DNA of 60,021 bases from Loigolactobacillus rennini DSM 20253 (GCF_001436505.1 NZ_AYYI01000032.1:1-60021), one strand, 5' to 3'. Counted from the first letter of the stretch, positions 8,222-18,306 are shown. Program-made: numbers and translations. Notes: generated from the sequence alone by a model not told the origin.

Positions 8222-8776
8222 ATGGCAGATTTAGAAGACATTTTGCGGCAGCGGCATACAGTGCGCGAATTTATTCCGCAACAATCAATTCCTAAAGAAG
8301 AATTAGACGACATGATTACTTTAGCTTCACTTGCTCCTAGTGCATTAAATAAACAACCATTGCGTTATTTAACCATTGACACACCGGCTGCCCGACAACA
8401 ATTATTGCAACTAGCAGATTTCAACCAAACTCAGATTAAAACAGCAAGCAGTTTAGTGTTAATTGCAGCTGATTTAGTTAACAATGATGCGCCAGCATTT
8501 ACAGCTGGTAACGCACCAGAAAAGGTTGCGCCAACAACGCTGACTAACTTAGCACTAGATGCTGGTTTAGCAGGTATGCAATTGATGTTAGTAGCACAAA
8601 ACCGGGGTTACGTGACTAATGTCATGACTGGATTTGATCATGAACATATTTTAAGTGCCTTAAAACTCGATCAGAAACGCTACCACCCATTTTTGTTGAT
8701 TGCCATTGGTAAAAGTCATGATAAAGGACAAGCTGTTGAACACAAATCGCTAAACAAAATTTTATTGCACCGTTAA
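8222..8776 (+). CDS. Nitroreductase family FMN-dependent oxidoreductase
   Basis: A 184-residue flavoprotein of the nitroreductase fold. RHTVREF at the N-terminus gives the phosphate-contacting Arg residues of FMN, followed by ASLAPSALNKQPLRY, the equivalent of the S-x-x-N-x-Q/P-W/R FMN motif. The short length fits the small NfsA/YdfN-like groups. A TTG directly before the ATG at 8222 is also in frame, but AGAAAGGAAG is better placed for the ATG. It is divergent from the quinone-reductase-like gene and shares its operator region; a role in detoxifying quinones or nitro compounds is inferred. Confidence 0.85.
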   Translation: MADLEDILRQRHTVREFIPQQSIPKEELDDMITLASLAPSALNKQPLRYLTIDTPAARQQLLQLADFNQTQIKTASSLVLIAADLVNNDAPAFTAGNAPEKVAPTTLTNLALDAGLAGMQLMLVAQNRGYVTNVMTGFDHEHILSALKLDQKRYHPFLLIAIGKSHDKGQAVEHKSLNKILLHR

Positions 8777-8804
8777 TTTTGTCAGCTTAATAAGTCATTA
8801 CACA

Positions 8805-8907
8805 AAAATAGCGAACAAATCGCTTGGTACAGCGCTGAAACTAAAGGATCAACTTTTTGACATGATGCTTTAGTTCAGCAGTGCACTGAGTGTTTGTCCG
8901 CTATTTT
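8805..8907. repeat. 103-nt near-palindromic hairpin element
   Basis: Outer arms AAAATAGCG plus ACAAA (8805-8819) pair with TTTGT plus CGCTATTTT (8893-8907) with one mismatch. Inner arms GCTGAAACTAAAG (8834-8846) and CTTTAGTTCAGC (8868-8879) pair with one bulged A, and the intervening 19 bases on each side are largely complementary with G-U pairs. It lies between convergent nitroreductase and corA genes, where it could end transcription from both sides, but it is far longer than an ordinary terminator. No target-site duplication is evident. Confidence 0.7.
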
Positions 8908-8916
8908 AGTCTTTAT

Positions 8917-9822
8917 TTACATTTTATGATGTAATCGTAAGGTGATCAGCATCGCACCAATTAAAATCACTGATAACCCAATCACCAATAACCATGCCAG
9001 TGGTTGTTTAGCTAATGGCAAGTGCATGTTCATACCATAAAAACCAGTGATAATAGTAGGTACCGCCATTGATAATGACCAGATGGTTAAAACCTTCATG
9101 GTATCGTTTAAATTATTATTAATGATACTGTCAAAAGTAGCTGATATGCGATCAACCACCCTGTTTTCAATCACAATCATCCGTTGAACCTGCCGTGCTT
9201 CAATAATCACGTCTTCCAAGCGTTCCTGTTTCTCCCGATTACTGGCTTCACCAAAATGTGTTGCCGGCAAATGTTGCAACAGATCTAAATTGGATTGGCC
9301 CGCACTAGAAAAAAAGGTGAGTGTTTGTTGCAAATAAGACAGCGCGACTAAATCACGATTCTTAGCCTGTTGATTTAAGAATTTGTCTAACTGATTGCGC
9401 TTTTTAGTAATTGCTTTAACTAAAGGAATATAACTGTCCATCATCGCAAATAACACGTGCAAAATAAATTGATCAATCGTTTTGACACCAGCTTGTTGTG
9501 CTTGTGCAAAAAGGCCTTCAACTTGGGATAAGCCACTTTCATTAAAAGTGAATAACATCCCTTGATGGCGGAGAAAACTAACTGGTGTTGTCATGTATTG
9601 CAGATGTGCTTGATCAATTAGATTAGGGACATGAATAATTAACAGTTCATCTTTTGATTTATCGTCATAAACGTAATTTGGTCCTTCATCTTGATCTGTC
9701 ACATAAGTTAATAAATCTGCCGGTAAACCATAATTTTGCCGTAGTGTTTGGTACTCCTCCGTTGTCAAAGCTTGCGTTTTAACCCATTTATTCTTTGAAA
9801 TATAGCTTACTCTATCGATCAT
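8917..9822 (-). CDS. corA: CorA-family divalent cation transporter
   Basis: A 301-residue protein with a long cytoplasmic N-terminal region and two C-terminal membrane helices. The signature GFYGMN ends the first helix, near residue 262, and defines the pore of the CorA Mg2+/Co2+ channel family. The start is the second of two close in-frame ATGs (9820-9822), since GGCGGG is then six bases upstream. The amidohydrolase gene ends 25 bases upstream on the same strand, so the two may be cotranscribed. Magnesium is the usual substrate; this is inferred from the family. Confidence 0.93.
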   Translation of the reverse strand: MIDRVSYISKNKWVKTQALTTEEYQTLRQNYGLPADLLTYVTDQDEGPNYVYDDKSKDELLIIHVPNLIDQAHLQYMTTPVSFLRHQGMLFTFNESGLSQVEGLFAQAQQAGVKTIDQFILHVLFAMMDSYIPLVKAITKKRNQLDKFLNQQAKNRDLVALSYLQQTLTFFSSAGQSNLDLLQHLPATHFGEASNREKQERLEDVIIEARQVQRMIVIENRVVDRISATFDSIINNNLNDTMKVLTIWSLSMAVPTIITGFYGMNMHLPLAKQPLAWLLVIGLSVILIGAMLITLRLHHKM

Positions 9823-9847
9823 GCCCATCCCGCCTTAAATTACATCA

Positions 9848-11086
9848 TCAATCTAAATTTAATTTAGTTTCAGCAGGTTGCGTCTGTGCCAGAATTTTGC
9901 CATGACGAATATTATACAGTACCTCAACGTGCTGGTTCAAAGCATGATAAAAATCTGGCGCATTTAACAAAATACAATCTGCCGGTTTGCCTACGGTTAT
10001 ACCATACTGATCACTAATATGCAGTGTTTTTGCGCCATTATAGGTCACATAATTAAATGCGTGTTGAATTTGCTGGTAACCCATTAAATGGGCAATGTAA
10101 ACACCCATCGTCACTGCATCCAGCATATTACCATCACCTAACGGGTTCCAAGGATCCTGTACATCATCTTCGCCAAATGAAACGTTCAGTCCAGCTGCCG
10201 TCAACTCCTTGATTCGGGTCACACCACGCCGCTTTGGATAAGTATCAAATCTGCCACCCAAATGGACATTCACTAAGGGATTGGCCACAAAATTAATCTG
10301 GCTTTGTTTCAGCAGATTAAATAGTTTGTAAGTATAGGCATCATTATAAGACCCCATCGCGGTGGTATGACTGGCAGTCACGCGGTCGTTTAGGCCTCGA
10401 AAATATGCCTCCGCTGCTAAAACCTCCAAATTACGTGCTGCGGGGTCATCAATTTCGTCACAGTGAACATCAACCAGACGTTGGTACTTATCCGCCAATG
10501 CCATCAAAAAATGAATACTATTCCAACCGTATTCTGTTGTAAATTCATAATGGGGAATGCCACCGACAACATCTAAGCCTTCTTTAATCGCTTGGGTCAT
10601 TAATTCTTTACCCTTAGGCGAACTTAAAATGCCGTCTTGTGGAAAAGCAACTAATTGTAAATCAATCACATCTGCTAGCTCGTGCTTTAATTCCAGCAAC
10701 GCTTCAACACCAGTTAAATGCGGATCAGTCACATCAACGTGACTACGAACATGCTGAATGCCATGTCCAATCATATTTTTAATCGTTTGCCGTGCCCGCT
10801 GTTTGATGTCAGCTTTAGTTAAGCTTTGCTTCCGTGTATGCCAAATCCGAATACCATCAAATAATGTCCCTGATTGATTCCATTCAGGCTGACCCGCCGT
10901 CAACGTCGCATCTAAATGAACATGGGAATCAATAAATGGCGGCAGCAACAATTTTTGTTTTCCGTCAATTACTTTTTCTCCCGGTTGTGCAGTTAGATTC
11001 GGCGCAATCGCTTTAAATTTACCAGCTTGAATTTGAACGGACACTAACTCCGCCTGATTATCCACATGGACATTTTTAATTAACAC
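9848..11086 (-). CDS. codA: Amidohydrolase family protein, cytosine deaminase-like
   Basis: A 412-residue metal-dependent hydrolase of the CodA/TrzN group. The metal ligands can be matched to those of E. coli cytosine deaminase: SHVHLD (His55, His57), VHCDEIDDP (His and catalytic Glu) and SFGEDDVQDPW (Asp). It probably deaminates cytosine or a related heterocycle. The start is GTG 11084-11086 because AAGGGGAT sits 6 bases upstream; a further 43 codons are open upstream but have no ribosome binding site and no family similarity. No cytosine permease lies nearby, so the substrate is uncertain and the gene symbol is a family-level label. Confidence 0.8.
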   Translation of the reverse strand: MLIKNVHVDNQAELVSVQIQAGKFKAIAPNLTAQPGEKVIDGKQKLLLPPFIDSHVHLDATLTAGQPEWNQSGTLFDGIRIWHTRKQSLTKADIKQRARQTIKNMIGHGIQHVRSHVDVTDPHLTGVEALLELKHELADVIDLQLVAFPQDGILSSPKGKELMTQAIKEGLDVVGGIPHYEFTTEYGWNSIHFLMALADKYQRLVDVHCDEIDDPAARNLEVLAAEAYFRGLNDRVTASHTTAMGSYNDAYTYKLFNLLKQSQINFVANPLVNVHLGGRFDTYPKRRGVTRIKELTAAGLNVSFGEDDVQDPWNPLGDGNMLDAVTMGVYIAHLMGYQQIQHAFNYVTYNGAKTLHISDQYGITVGKPADCILLNAPDFYHALNQHVEVLYNIRHGKILAQTQPAETKLNLD

Positions 11087-11286
11087 TGTGAAATCCCCTT
11101 CCATTATTAACAATAGCTGTGACGAAAATGATTCTAACCAATATCGTATAACCTGAAGAATCTTTTGTCCACTTAACTTATTATCCAAAATTGAATTTAA
11201 GCTAACCATAAACAAATTTACTGCAGTTTCCTTGGAACTATGCTAAGTTTATTCTAGAAACTGACTTTAAAGAAAAGAGCGTTATT

Positions 11287-12267
11287 ATGTGTACAAGTAT
11301 CCTGCAAATTGCAAAAGATGGTAGCCATGTTTTAGCGCGTACCATGGACTGGCCCACATTAGAAAATACACCTTTATTTGTACCACGCCACTATGACTGG
11401 GAATCTGCCTACGATCACCGGCACTATCAAAATCCTTACGCTTTAATTGGTGGTGGTAGCATGAAAAAGGGGCGCATCGATGTTGCAGACGGCGTTAATG
11501 AATACGGACTTTGTGCACAAAAATTAACTTTCACCAATGGCTCAAAGTTAGTCGAAAATCGCCACAGTAATAAGATCCAATTGGCACCTTATGAATTTGT
11601 TTTCTGGTTACTAGGTCATTTTAAATCCATCGCGGATGTTGCGGCGCATTTATCAGAAATCGAACTTATGTCTGAAAAGTACAGTGATAGTCAGTATGGC
11701 GCTGAAAGCGAATTGCACTTTGCTTTAATTGATCCCACTGGTCGTACTGTTGTTGTCGAACCCACCCAAAATCCGATGCGCCTAATTGACAATCCATTAG
11801 GCGTCGTCACCAACAGTCCCAACTTTGAACGCCAATTACAAAAGTTAACGAAATATGTTGATTTCACACCTGAATTTGAAGCCGGCAAAGTCCCCTTAAA
11901 TACGGCTAAAGTCACCACTGGCAATCCAGCAGGGAAAATTATTCCCCCTGGGTCATATTCCCCAGGTGCAAGATTTATCCGTGCGGCCTATCTTAAAGAG
12001 CGCGCTGATCTACCTGCTGATGAAGCAGCCGCAATTGTCTCTAGCTGGCACCTTTTAAATAGTGTCACCGTTCCCCGCAGCTTAAAGCATCAGCCTACTT
12101 TCTCTGTTTACCGTGCAGCAACCACAGCGGATAGCAGAAGCTATTACTACCAACCTTATCACCGCGCTGACATTACTAAACTGCAACTCACTGCTGACAT
12201 GCTGACTTGGACACAACCTAAGATTTACGCGGTTAGCGATGAATTACAATTTAACCAGTTGAATTAA
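11287..12267 (+). CDS. Choloylglycine hydrolase family (bile salt hydrolase / penicillin V acylase)
   Basis: A 326-residue N-terminal-nucleophile hydrolase. Met1 is removed to expose Cys2, the nucleophile; Arg18 and Asp21 (LARTMD), Asn84 (FTNG), Asn176 (VTNSPNF) and Arg229 (GARF) match the catalytic set of the family. It cleaves an amide bond, of conjugated bile acids or of penicillin V or acyl-homoserine lactones. The residues seen do not decide between bile salt hydrolase and penicillin acylase. No signal peptide is present, so it is cytoplasmic. It is transcribed on its own, divergent from the amidohydrolase gene. Confidence 0.9.
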   Translation: MCTSILQIAKDGSHVLARTMDWPTLENTPLFVPRHYDWESAYDHRHYQNPYALIGGGSMKKGRIDVADGVNEYGLCAQKLTFTNGSKLVENRHSNKIQLAPYEFVFWLLGHFKSIADVAAHLSEIELMSEKYSDSQYGAESELHFALIDPTGRTVVVEPTQNPMRLIDNPLGVVTNSPNFERQLQKLTKYVDFTPEFEAGKVPLNTAKVTTGNPAGKIIPPGSYSPGARFIRAAYLKERADLPADEAAAIVSSWHLLNSVTVPRSLKHQPTFSVYRAATTADSRSYYYQPYHRADITKLQLTADMLTWTQPKIYAVSDELQFNQLN

Positions 12268-12304
12268 ACACCTGTTACTAGCTTTTATACTTTTTTCATG
12301 TATT

Positions 12305-12342
12305 TAAAAAGCGGCGAAATAGTTAAAACTATTCCGCCGCTT
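12305..12342. terminator. Bidirectional terminator between the hydrolase and rpsI
   Basis: GCGGCG-A-AATAGT (12311-12323) pairs with ACTATT-C-CGCCGC (12328-12340), loop TAAA, with an A run on the left (12306-12310) that is a U run for the minus strand and TTAATTAATT on the right for the plus strand. It lies between two convergent genes. Confidence 0.85.
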
Positions 12343-12411
12343 AATTAATTAAGTCATTTAGTATTACCGACTACGACACTTTTACAGTAGGTAGTCAATA
12401 AACCAAACAAA

Positions 12412-12807
12412 TTAACGTTTTGAGAACTGCGCTGCTTTACGCGCTTTTTTAAGACCGTATTTCTTACGTTCTTTCATCCGTGGGTCACGTGTTAATAAAC
12501 CAGCACGCTTAAGTGGGCCACGAAAATCAGGATCAACGTTTAACAACGCACGTGCAATACCATGACGGATTGCACCGGCTTGGCCAGAAAAGCCACCGCC
12601 ATTAACGTTAACGTAAACATCATAACTACCGTTTGTGTCAGTTACGCCAAATGGTTGGATCATCATTTCACGTAAATTAGCAAATGGTGTGTAATCTGCT
12701 TGGTCACGCCCGTTAATCGTTACTTTACCTGTACCAGGAACTAAACGTACACGCGCAACTGAATCTTTCCGGCGACCAGTACCGATATATTGAACTGCTT
12801 CTGCCAA
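12412..12807 (-). CDS. rpsI: Small subunit ribosomal protein S9
   Basis: S9, 131 residues, whose C-terminal tail reaches into the decoding centre and contacts P-site tRNA. The tail [12 protein letters not shown], ending in the conserved Lys-Arg, is intact, as are [16 protein letters not shown] near the start and [19 protein letters not shown] in the middle. The start is TTG, with GGAGGG seven bases upstream. Second gene of the rplM-rpsI pair, 13 bases after rplM. Confidence 0.98.
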   Translation of the reverse strand: MAEAVQYIGTGRRKDSVARVRLVPGTGKVTINGRDQADYTPFANLREMMIQPFGVTDTNGSYDVYVNVNGGGFSGQAGAIRHGIARALLNVDPDFRGPLKRAGLLTRDPRMKERKKYGLKKARKAAQFSKR

Positions 12808-12820
12808 TTTATTTCCCTCC

Positions 12821-13264
12821 TTAAATTAACTTTGTAATGTCCAAGTTTTCTGGTTTTTGGGCAGCATTTTTGTGTTCTGGGCCTGCATAAACATGTAATT
12901 TCATGAATTGATCATGGCCTAGCGAGTTTTTCGGTAACATTCCCTTAATCGAAAGTTTTAATAACCGAACTGGGTTCTTTTCCCGTAATTCGCCAGCAGA
13001 AATCTGCTTCAAACCACCTGGATGAAGGGTATGATGATAATAAATCTTTCTATCCGCTTTACGACCAGTCAACCGAACCTTGCCCGCATTAACAATAATG
13101 ACATAATCACCAGTATCAACGTTAGGGGTGAAGGTTGGTTTATTTTTACCACGTAAAATAGCGGCAACAGCTGCAGATAAACGGCCTAGTGCAATATCAG
13201 TTGCATCAACGACATACCATTTATGCTCTACTTCACCTGGTTTTGCTAAATATGTTGAACGCAC
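12821..13264 (-). CDS. rplM: Large subunit ribosomal protein L13
   Basis: L13, 147 residues, an early assembly protein of the 50S subunit. It begins [21 protein letters not shown]-like with GTG at 13262-13264; GGAGG lies seven bases upstream and the family start coincides, so the 13 extra upstream codons are leader. Conserved [11 protein letters not shown] and [10 protein letters not shown] segments are present. The gene is preceded by its own promoter and a leader RNA resembling the known L13 autoregulatory element. Confidence 0.98.
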   Translation of the reverse strand: MRSTYLAKPGEVEHKWYVVDATDIALGRLSAAVAAILRGKNKPTFTPNVDTGDYVIIVNAGKVRLTGRKADRKIYYHHTLHPGGLKQISAGELREKNPVRLLKLSIKGMLPKNSLGHDQFMKLHVYAGPEHKNAAQKPENLDITKLI

Positions 13265-13274
13265 GTGTATTTCC

Positions 13275-13341
13275 TCCAATTTCTGTGTCTGTTTAAACAC
13301 CAAGTAAGTTTCCGGGGCTTATCGTGGGGTAAACAGTACCA
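13275..13341 (-). ncRNA. L13-type ribosomal protein leader RNA
   Basis: Between the promoter and rplM the minus strand reads CCCCACGATAAGCCCCGGAA, then TTTAAACAGACACAGAAAT. The AAGCCCCGGAAAC and TTTAAACAGACACAG blocks match my recollection of the L13 leader family (Rfam RF00555) of Bacilli and Clostridia, which lets L13 repress its own mRNA. The identification rests on this similarity; the fold was not computed. Confidence 0.72.
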
Positions 13342-13347
13342 GCTATC

Positions 13348-13376
13348 ATCATACCTATTTTTAGGTTAGCTGTCAA
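13348..13376 (-). promoter_or_regulatory. Promoter of rplM-rpsI, overlapping the end of truA
   Basis: TTGACA (13371-13376), 17-bp spacer, TATGAT (13348-13353) on the minus strand. The -35 element includes the truA stop codon, so rplM-rpsI can be made independently of the ecf-truA transcript. Confidence 0.85.
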
Positions 13377-14152
13377 TCACTTTTGCTGGATTTATCAGCG
13401 GGTCCATCCCCGTAATAAACCTTTTGTAAATACAAACCGCTTGCCGGTGCCGTATAGCGTGCTTGCGTTCGATCACGTACTTGATATAGCCTTAAAATAT
13501 CGTGTTGGGGACGGCGTCCATTACCAATTTCTAAAACCACGCCCATCATGATCCGTACCATGTTATACAAAAAACCATCGCCGTAAAATTGGAAAACCAA
13601 TTCGTGGTTAGCCGCTTCGGAGACCGAAGCGGTAAAGATAGTCCGTACCTTGTTAGTAATACTACCACCTGAGGCCGCAAAACTACTAAAATCATGTTGA
13701 CCAATAAAATCAGGTAGGGCTAGCTTTATTCGAGCCAAGTCTAAGCCGTACCGCCAATGACCAGTATAAAAGCGTCGGAAAGGGTCTGTATAACGCCCTT
13801 GACTAACACGGTACAAATATTGTTTACCTGTGGTGTCATAGCGGGCATGAAAATTTGGTGGTGCAATTTGACAATCTGTCACTAAAACATCTAAAGGTAA
13901 CAAACTATTTAACGCCTTTAACATTGCCGCTGCTGGTAACGAAAAGGGAAAATCAAAATGAATGACTTGTCCCAACGCATGAACGCCAGAATCTGTACGT
14001 CCTGAACCATTCACCGGAATCCGCTGCTTAGATTTTGCAATTGTTTTAATGGCTTTTTCTACCACACCTTGAACGGTCCGTTGTTGTCGCTGGACTTGAA
14101 AGCCAGCAAATTTAGTACCATCATACGCTAACGTTGCTTTATATCTTACCAC
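13373..14152 (-). CDS. truA: tRNA pseudouridine synthase A
   Basis: TruA, 259 residues, isomerises uridines 38-40 in the tRNA anticodon arm. The catalytic aspartate lies in [15 protein letters not shown] (Asp54), and the [15 protein letters not shown]-terminus and the C-terminal [12 protein letters not shown] motif are typical. Two GTG codons compete as start; the one at 14150-14152 has GGGAG eight bases away and is chosen. It follows ecfT by 38 bases on the same strand, as in many lactobacilli, and its stop overlaps the rplM promoter. Confidence 0.97.
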   Translation of the reverse strand: MVRYKATLAYDGTKFAGFQVQRQQRTVQGVVEKAIKTIAKSKQRIPVNGSGRTDSGVHALGQVIHFDFPFSLPAAAMLKALNSLLPLDVLVTDCQIAPPNFHARYDTTGKQYLYRVSQGRYTDPFRRFYTGHWRYGLDLARIKLALPDFIGQHDFSSFAASGGSITNKVRTIFTASVSEAANHELVFQFYGDGFLYNMVRIMMGVVLEIGNGRRPQHDILRLYQVRDRTQARYTAPASGLYLQKVYYGDGPADKSSKSD

Positions 14153-14190
14153 TTTCACTGCTCCCTATTTCGTACTTAAGATTTAATCAG

Positions 14191-14988
14191 TTAAGCACGT
14201 AACCATATCAATATGCCGGTTAAAGCAATAAACGCTAATACCACAAATGTATCGCGATAATGCCAAGTTAAAATCCGATATTTGCTCCTACCTTCACCAC
14301 CTTGATACCCGCGCGCCTCCATCGCAATCGCTAAATCCTCTGCACGGTTAAAGGAACTGACAAACAGTGGAATCAATAATGGCACCACGGCACGCATTTG
14401 TTGAAATAAATTACCTTCACCAAAATCAACGCCCCTAGCTCGCTGCGCGTTCATAATTTTTTCTGTTTCATCCATCAGCGTCGGCACAAATCGCAAGGCA
14501 ATGGACAACATCAATGCCACTTCATAGACTGGAAAACGAACGACCCGTAACGGTTTTAAAATGGCTTCAATCGCATCTGCTAACGATAAAGGCGGCGTAG
14601 TCAGTGTCAGTAAGGTGGACATGAAAATAATTAGAACAAACCGCATAAAAATGTAAACACCATTAACTAAGCCATATTGTGAAAGCACAATGGGCCCCCA
14701 CGACCAAAAAACCTTACCACCACGTGTAAAGAAAACTTGAAGTAATACAGTAAATAAAATTAACCAAATTAATGGGCGCACACCACGGATAAAGAAACCC
14801 ATTTTAATGCTAGACAAGTACACGGCTAAAAGTGTAAACAAAAATAAACATAAGTAAGTGGACCAATTATTGGCTAAAAAGATAATCCCAATGTAATAAA
14901 AACTCATTAACAATTTATTTCGGGGATCAAGATGGTGAACGAACGACTCACCGGGAATGAAGCGCCCAAAAAGTAATTTATTCATCAT
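14191..14988 (-). CDS. ecfT: ECF transporter transmembrane component EcfT
   Basis: EcfT, 265 residues with five or six membrane helices, couples the two ATPases to exchangeable vitamin- or metal-binding S components. The two Ala-Arg-Gly coupling motifs are visible: [10 protein letters not shown] (about 182) and [10 protein letters not shown] (about 223). It overlaps the end of ecfA2 by 11 bases, a sign of coupled translation. No S component gene is encoded in this window, so the module serves subunits made elsewhere, as in group II ECF systems. Confidence 0.97.
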   Translation of the reverse strand: MMNKLLFGRFIPGESFVHHLDPRNKLLMSFYYIGIIFLANNWSTYLCLFLFTLLAVYLSSIKMGFFIRGVRPLIWLILFTVLLQVFFTRGGKVFWSWGPIVLSQYGLVNGVYIFMRFVLIIFMSTLLTLTTPPLSLADAIEAILKPLRVVRFPVYEVALMLSIALRFVPTLMDETEKIMNAQRARGVDFGEGNLFQQMRAVVPLLIPLFVSSFNRAEDLAIAMEARGYQGGEGRSKYRILTWHYRDTFVVLAFIALTGILIWLRA

Positions 14989-15865
14989 GTGTGCGTGCCA
15001 CCATCCCTTGTGGTAATTGTGGTAAAAGCGCCTGTGCTAATTCTGTTTCTGTTAACGGCAATTGCGCAAATTTAAAACCATGTTTTTGCAGACGCAATGC
15101 AAATGCAGTGGTTTCAGGCACCCCTAACTGTTGCTTTTGCAGCCAAGCAACATCTTGAAAAACAACACTAGGCTTCCCGACTTTAGCAATTGTGCCATTT
15201 TCCATCACGACCACACAATCCGCATAATTCGCAACATCTTCCATATGATGCGTAATCAAAACTACCGTTAAATGTTGCTGCTGGTGTAATTTAGCCACCA
15301 TTCCCATAATCTCTCGCCGGCCAGCAGGATCAAGACCTGCAGTTGGCTCATCGAGAATTAAAACCTCAGGCTCCATTGCTAGAACCCCGGCGATTGCCAC
15401 CCGACGCATCTGGCCACCAGAAAGATCAAACGGCGACCGTTGTGCTAAATTCTGTGGCAAACCAACTAAATCCAGCATGGCTAAAGCTGTCTGCTGCGCA
15501 TCAGCCGCACTAACACCAAAATTCATCGGACCAAACGCAATGTCTTTTACCACAGTTTCCTCAAACAATTGATTTTCTGGAAACTGAAACACCATCCCAA
15601 CTTTTCGGCGTAACGGTTTTAAATTCTTATTACTGGTTTCAGGAGTAATCACTCGCTGACCAATTTTAACTTGACCACTAGTTGGCTTTAATAAGGCATT
15701 TAAATGCTGCACGAGTGTTGATTTGCCGCTGCCAGTATGGCCGATAATTGCTGTAAAACTGTGACTTTTAATTGTTAAATTAATATCATGTAGCGCTTGA
15801 CTTTCAAACGGCGTATCTGCTTGATAAGTATAAGCTACATTTTGGAATGTAATGTCCATAACCAA
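14978..15865 (-). CDS. ecfA2: ECF transporter ATPase A2
   Basis: One of two ATPases of the shared ECF energising module, 295 residues. Walker A is GHTGSGKST (about residue 41), the ABC signature [15 protein letters not shown], Walker [14 protein letters not shown], and a C-terminal extension typical of EcfA2. Either the TTG at 15865 (AAGGAG 8 bases away) or the ATG two codons on may start the protein. It overlaps the end of ecfA1 by 31 bases and the start of ecfT by 11. Confidence 0.97.
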   Translation of the reverse strand: MVMDITFQNVAYTYQADTPFESQALHDINLTIKSHSFTAIIGHTGSGKSTLVQHLNALLKPTSGQVKIGQRVITPETSNKNLKPLRRKVGMVFQFPENQLFEETVVKDIAFGPMNFGVSAADAQQTALAMLDLVGLPQNLAQRSPFDLSGGQMRRVAIAGVLAMEPEVLILDEPTAGLDPAGRREIMGMVAKLHQQQHLTVVLITHHMEDVANYADCVVVMENGTIAKVGKPSVVFQDVAWLQKQQLGVPETTAFALRLQKHGFKFAQLPLTETELAQALLPQLPQGMVARTHDE

Positions 15866-16689
15866 TCCACTAGCTCCTTTTCGGTAAAATATTGCTGTGG
15901 AACTGTGACTCCCTGACGACGTAAAGCAGCTGTTAACCGTTGTGCATAAGGAACATCTAAGCCCATTTCAATTAGCCGTTCGCCATATTGAAAAATATGC
16001 GCTGGCCGTCCAGATTCCTTAATCTCGCCATCATCTAACACAATGATCCGGTTAGCACTGGCTGCTTCATCAATATCATGAGTAATGGAAAGTACCGTCA
16101 AATTTTCTTGGTCTTTTAGCTGTCTTACCGTTTGTAAAACTTCAATCCGACCATTCGGATCCAGCATACTAGTCGATTCATCTAAAATGATAATCTGTGG
16201 TTGCAGCGCAATGATGCCAGCAATCGCTACCCGTTGTTTTTGCCCACCGGATAAACGTGCTGGTTCACGCTGTGCAAATTTCGTCATCCGTACCCGGTCT
16301 AATGCTTTATGGACACGCACCTGCATTTCAGCCCTTGGTAGCCCAATATTTTCTAATCCAAACGCCACATCATCTTCTACTGTTGCCCCAACAAATTGGT
16401 TATCTGGATTTTGGAACACCATGCCAATTTTGCTGCGAATATCCCAGACATGATCTTCAGTCAGTGTAATGCCAGCAACTCGTATGGTGCCGCTGTCTTT
16501 ATCCAAAGGAAGCAAACCATCAATTGCTTTGGCGAGGGTGGATTTACCGCTACCGTTATGGCCGATAATCGCTACCCATTCACCTTGTTCAATCGCTAAG
16601 TTAACATCACTTAAAGCTGGACGACCTTCAGTTTGGGGATAACGGAAATTTAAATGTTCAACTTCAATTATTTTTGTCAACGCAGTCAC
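15835..16689 (-). CDS. ecfA1: ECF transporter ATPase A1
   Basis: The partner ATPase, 284 residues. Walker [10 protein letters not shown] (about 43), signature [15 protein letters not shown], Walker [14 protein letters not shown] and the switch histidine in LSITHDIDE are intact; the Ser in DEST replaces the usual Pro, as is common in EcfA1. The start is GTG 16687-16689 with GAGGA seven bases upstream. First gene of ecfA1-ecfA2-ecfT-truA; it lies after the terminator that closes the alpha operon, so it should have its own promoter, but I could not see a convincing one. Confidence 0.97.
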   Translation of the reverse strand: MTALTKIIEVEHLNFRYPQTEGRPALSDVNLAIEQGEWVAIIGHNGSGKSTLAKAIDGLLPLDKDSGTIRVAGITLTEDHVWDIRSKIGMVFQNPDNQFVGATVEDDVAFGLENIGLPRAEMQVRVHKALDRVRMTKFAQREPARLSGGQKQRVAIAGIIALQPQIIILDESTSMLDPNGRIEVLQTVRQLKDQENLTVLSITHDIDEAASANRIIVLDDGEIKESGRPAHIFQYGERLIEMGLDVPYAQRLTAALRRQGVTVPQQYFTEKELVDWLWTLHSKM

Positions 16690-16800
16690 CTTAACGTCCT
16701 CATTACTTTTATCAGTGCTTCCATAATATCATATTCAGCTACCAGCGTATATTTTTTTCAAATGATTCATCATTGCTCCGGTAAAATGATTAAAAAAATC

Positions 16801-16829
16801 CAAAAAAAAATCACATTCCAAAATGTGAT
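16801..16829 (-). terminator. Terminator of the alpha operon, after rplQ
   Basis: ATCACATT (16810-16817) pairs with AATGTGAT (16822-16829), loop CCAA, and nine A residues at 16802-16810 give the U tract on the minus-strand RNA. It separates rplQ from ecfA1. Confidence 0.85.
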
Positions 16830-16950
16830 CGAATTTAACATTCGCCAACCGTCGAGCTAGACTTGGAAAAACAACTAACCAACATCGTAACACTCTGGTC
16901 CTACATTTTAGAAGTGATCCGTTTTAAATCCTAGTTACTAAATGCCGCAA

Positions 16951-17334
16951 CTAATCAACCAATTTTAAGATGACCATTGCTGCACCATCACCACGCCGTG
17001 GCATTGTCTTATAGATACGTGTGTAACCACCTTGGCGTTCTTTATAACGCGGTGCAATATCGCTGAATAATTTTTGCAAAGCCGTCTGTACAACAACTTT
17101 TTCGTCTTCTTCACGAACATCAGCGACCTCATCCCGGATAAAGCGTGCTGCTTGCCGCCGAGCAGATAATGTTCCTTTTTTACCCAAAGTGATCATTTTA
17201 TCAGCTGTTGAGCGGATTTCCTTAGCACGGGCTTCCGTTGTCGTAATCGATTCATTCATGATTAAATCAGTTGTTAAATCGCGTAATAATGCTTTACGTT
17301 GTGAGCTTGTACGCCCCAGTTTACGGTAACTCAT
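16951..17334 (-). CDS. rplQ: Large subunit ribosomal protein L17
   Basis: L17, 127 residues, near the exit of the peptide tunnel. [20 protein letters not shown] at the N-terminus and the C-terminal [19 protein letters not shown] are diagnostic. It follows rpoA by 33 bases and is the last gene of the infA-rpmJ-rpsM-rpsK-rpoA-rplQ operon. Confidence 0.98.
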   Translation of the reverse strand: MSYRKLGRTSSQRKALLRDLTTDLIMNESITTTEARAKEIRSTADKMITLGKKGTLSARRQAARFIRDEVADVREEDEKVVVQTALQKLFSDIAPRYKERQGGYTRIYKTMPRRGDGAAMVILKLVD

Positions 17335-17367
17335 TAACGTGTTCCCTCCTTTGATGAATTATATTGA

Positions 17368-18306
17368 CTAATCTTCTTCTCGTAGTGAAAGGCCTAAATC
17401 AGCTAATTTAGCCTTAACCTCTTCTAGAGATTTACGACCGAGATTACGAACTTTCATCATGTCCGCCTCAGTCTTATTAGTCAGTTCTTGAACTGTATTA
17501 ATACCAGCTCGTTTTAGACAGTTGTATGAACGAACGGATAAGTCAAGTTCTTCAATTGTCATCTCAAGCATTTTTTCTTTGTGAGTTTCTTCTTTTTCAA
17601 CCATGATTTCAGCATTCTTTGCTTCATCAGTCAGGTTAACAAAGATTTCTAAATGCTCCGTTAAAATTTTAGCGGCTAAACTAATCGCTTCTCGTGGATT
17701 AATTGAACCATCCGTCCAAACATCCAAGGTTAATTTATCAAAGTCATTACGGTGACCAACACGAGTACTTTCAACTTGATAATTAACACGACTGATTGGG
17801 GTATAAATCGAATCGATTGGTAAAACGCCGATCGGCATATCATCCACTTTATTTTCGTTGGCAGCAACGTAACCACGACCCTTATTCGCAGTCATGCGAA
17901 CGTGGAAATGGCCGCCCTCGGCAATCGTGCAAATATACAGATCGGGATTTAAGATCTCAACGTCCCCGTCAGCTTCAATATCGCCAGCAGTAACCGTTGC
18001 TGGTCCTTTAACGTCGATTTCTAGTGTTTTATCCTCGTCAGAGTTTATTTTTAAAGCAATTTTCTTGATGTTTAAAATAATCCGCGTAACGTCTTCCGTT
18101 ACCCCATCAATAGACGAAAATTCATGTAAAACACCATCGATTTGAATACTCGTCACGGCTGCACCTGGTAATGAAGCCAGTAGAATTCGCCGCAATGAAT
18201 TACCTAAAGTCGTCCCATAACCACGCTCTAACGGTTCAACGACAAACTTACCGTAGTTTGTGCTCTCATCAACTTTGGCAATATTTGGTTTTTCAAATTC
18301 GATCAT
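17368..18306 (-). CDS. rpoA: RNA polymerase alpha subunit
   Basis: RpoA, 312 residues, the scaffold for RNA polymerase assembly. The N-terminal domain has [20 protein letters not shown] (about 29-48) for dimerisation; the C-terminal domain, which binds UP elements and regulators, holds [14 protein letters not shown] and [12 protein letters not shown] with the conserved helix-hairpin-helix. Length and motifs are standard for Bacilli. AAAGGGG lies about 11 bases before the ATG. Confidence 0.99.
   Translation of the reverse strand: MIEFEKPNIAKVDESTNYGKFVVEPLERGYGTTLGNSLRRILLASLPGAAVTSIQIDGVLHEFSSIDGVTEDVTRIILNIKKIALKINSDEDKTLEIDVKGPATVTAGDIEADGDVEILNPDLYICTIAEGGHFHVRMTANKGRGYVAANENKVDDMPIGVLPIDSIYTPISRVNYQVESTRVGHRNDFDKLTLDVWTDGSINPREAISLAAKILTEHLEIFVNLTDEAKNAEIMVEKEETHKEKMLEMTIEELDLSVRSYNCLKRAGINTVQELTNKTEADMMKVRNLGRKSLEEVKAKLADLGLSLREED

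Noticed and set aside
8795-8915. Insertion of a mobile miniature element with target duplication
   Set aside because: The hairpin itself is real, but no matching flanking duplication was found, so mobility is not claimed.
11087-11215. N-terminal extension of the amidohydrolase (43 codons)
   Set aside because: No ribosome binding site before it, no similarity to the family, and a GTG with AAGGGGAT at the normal family start.
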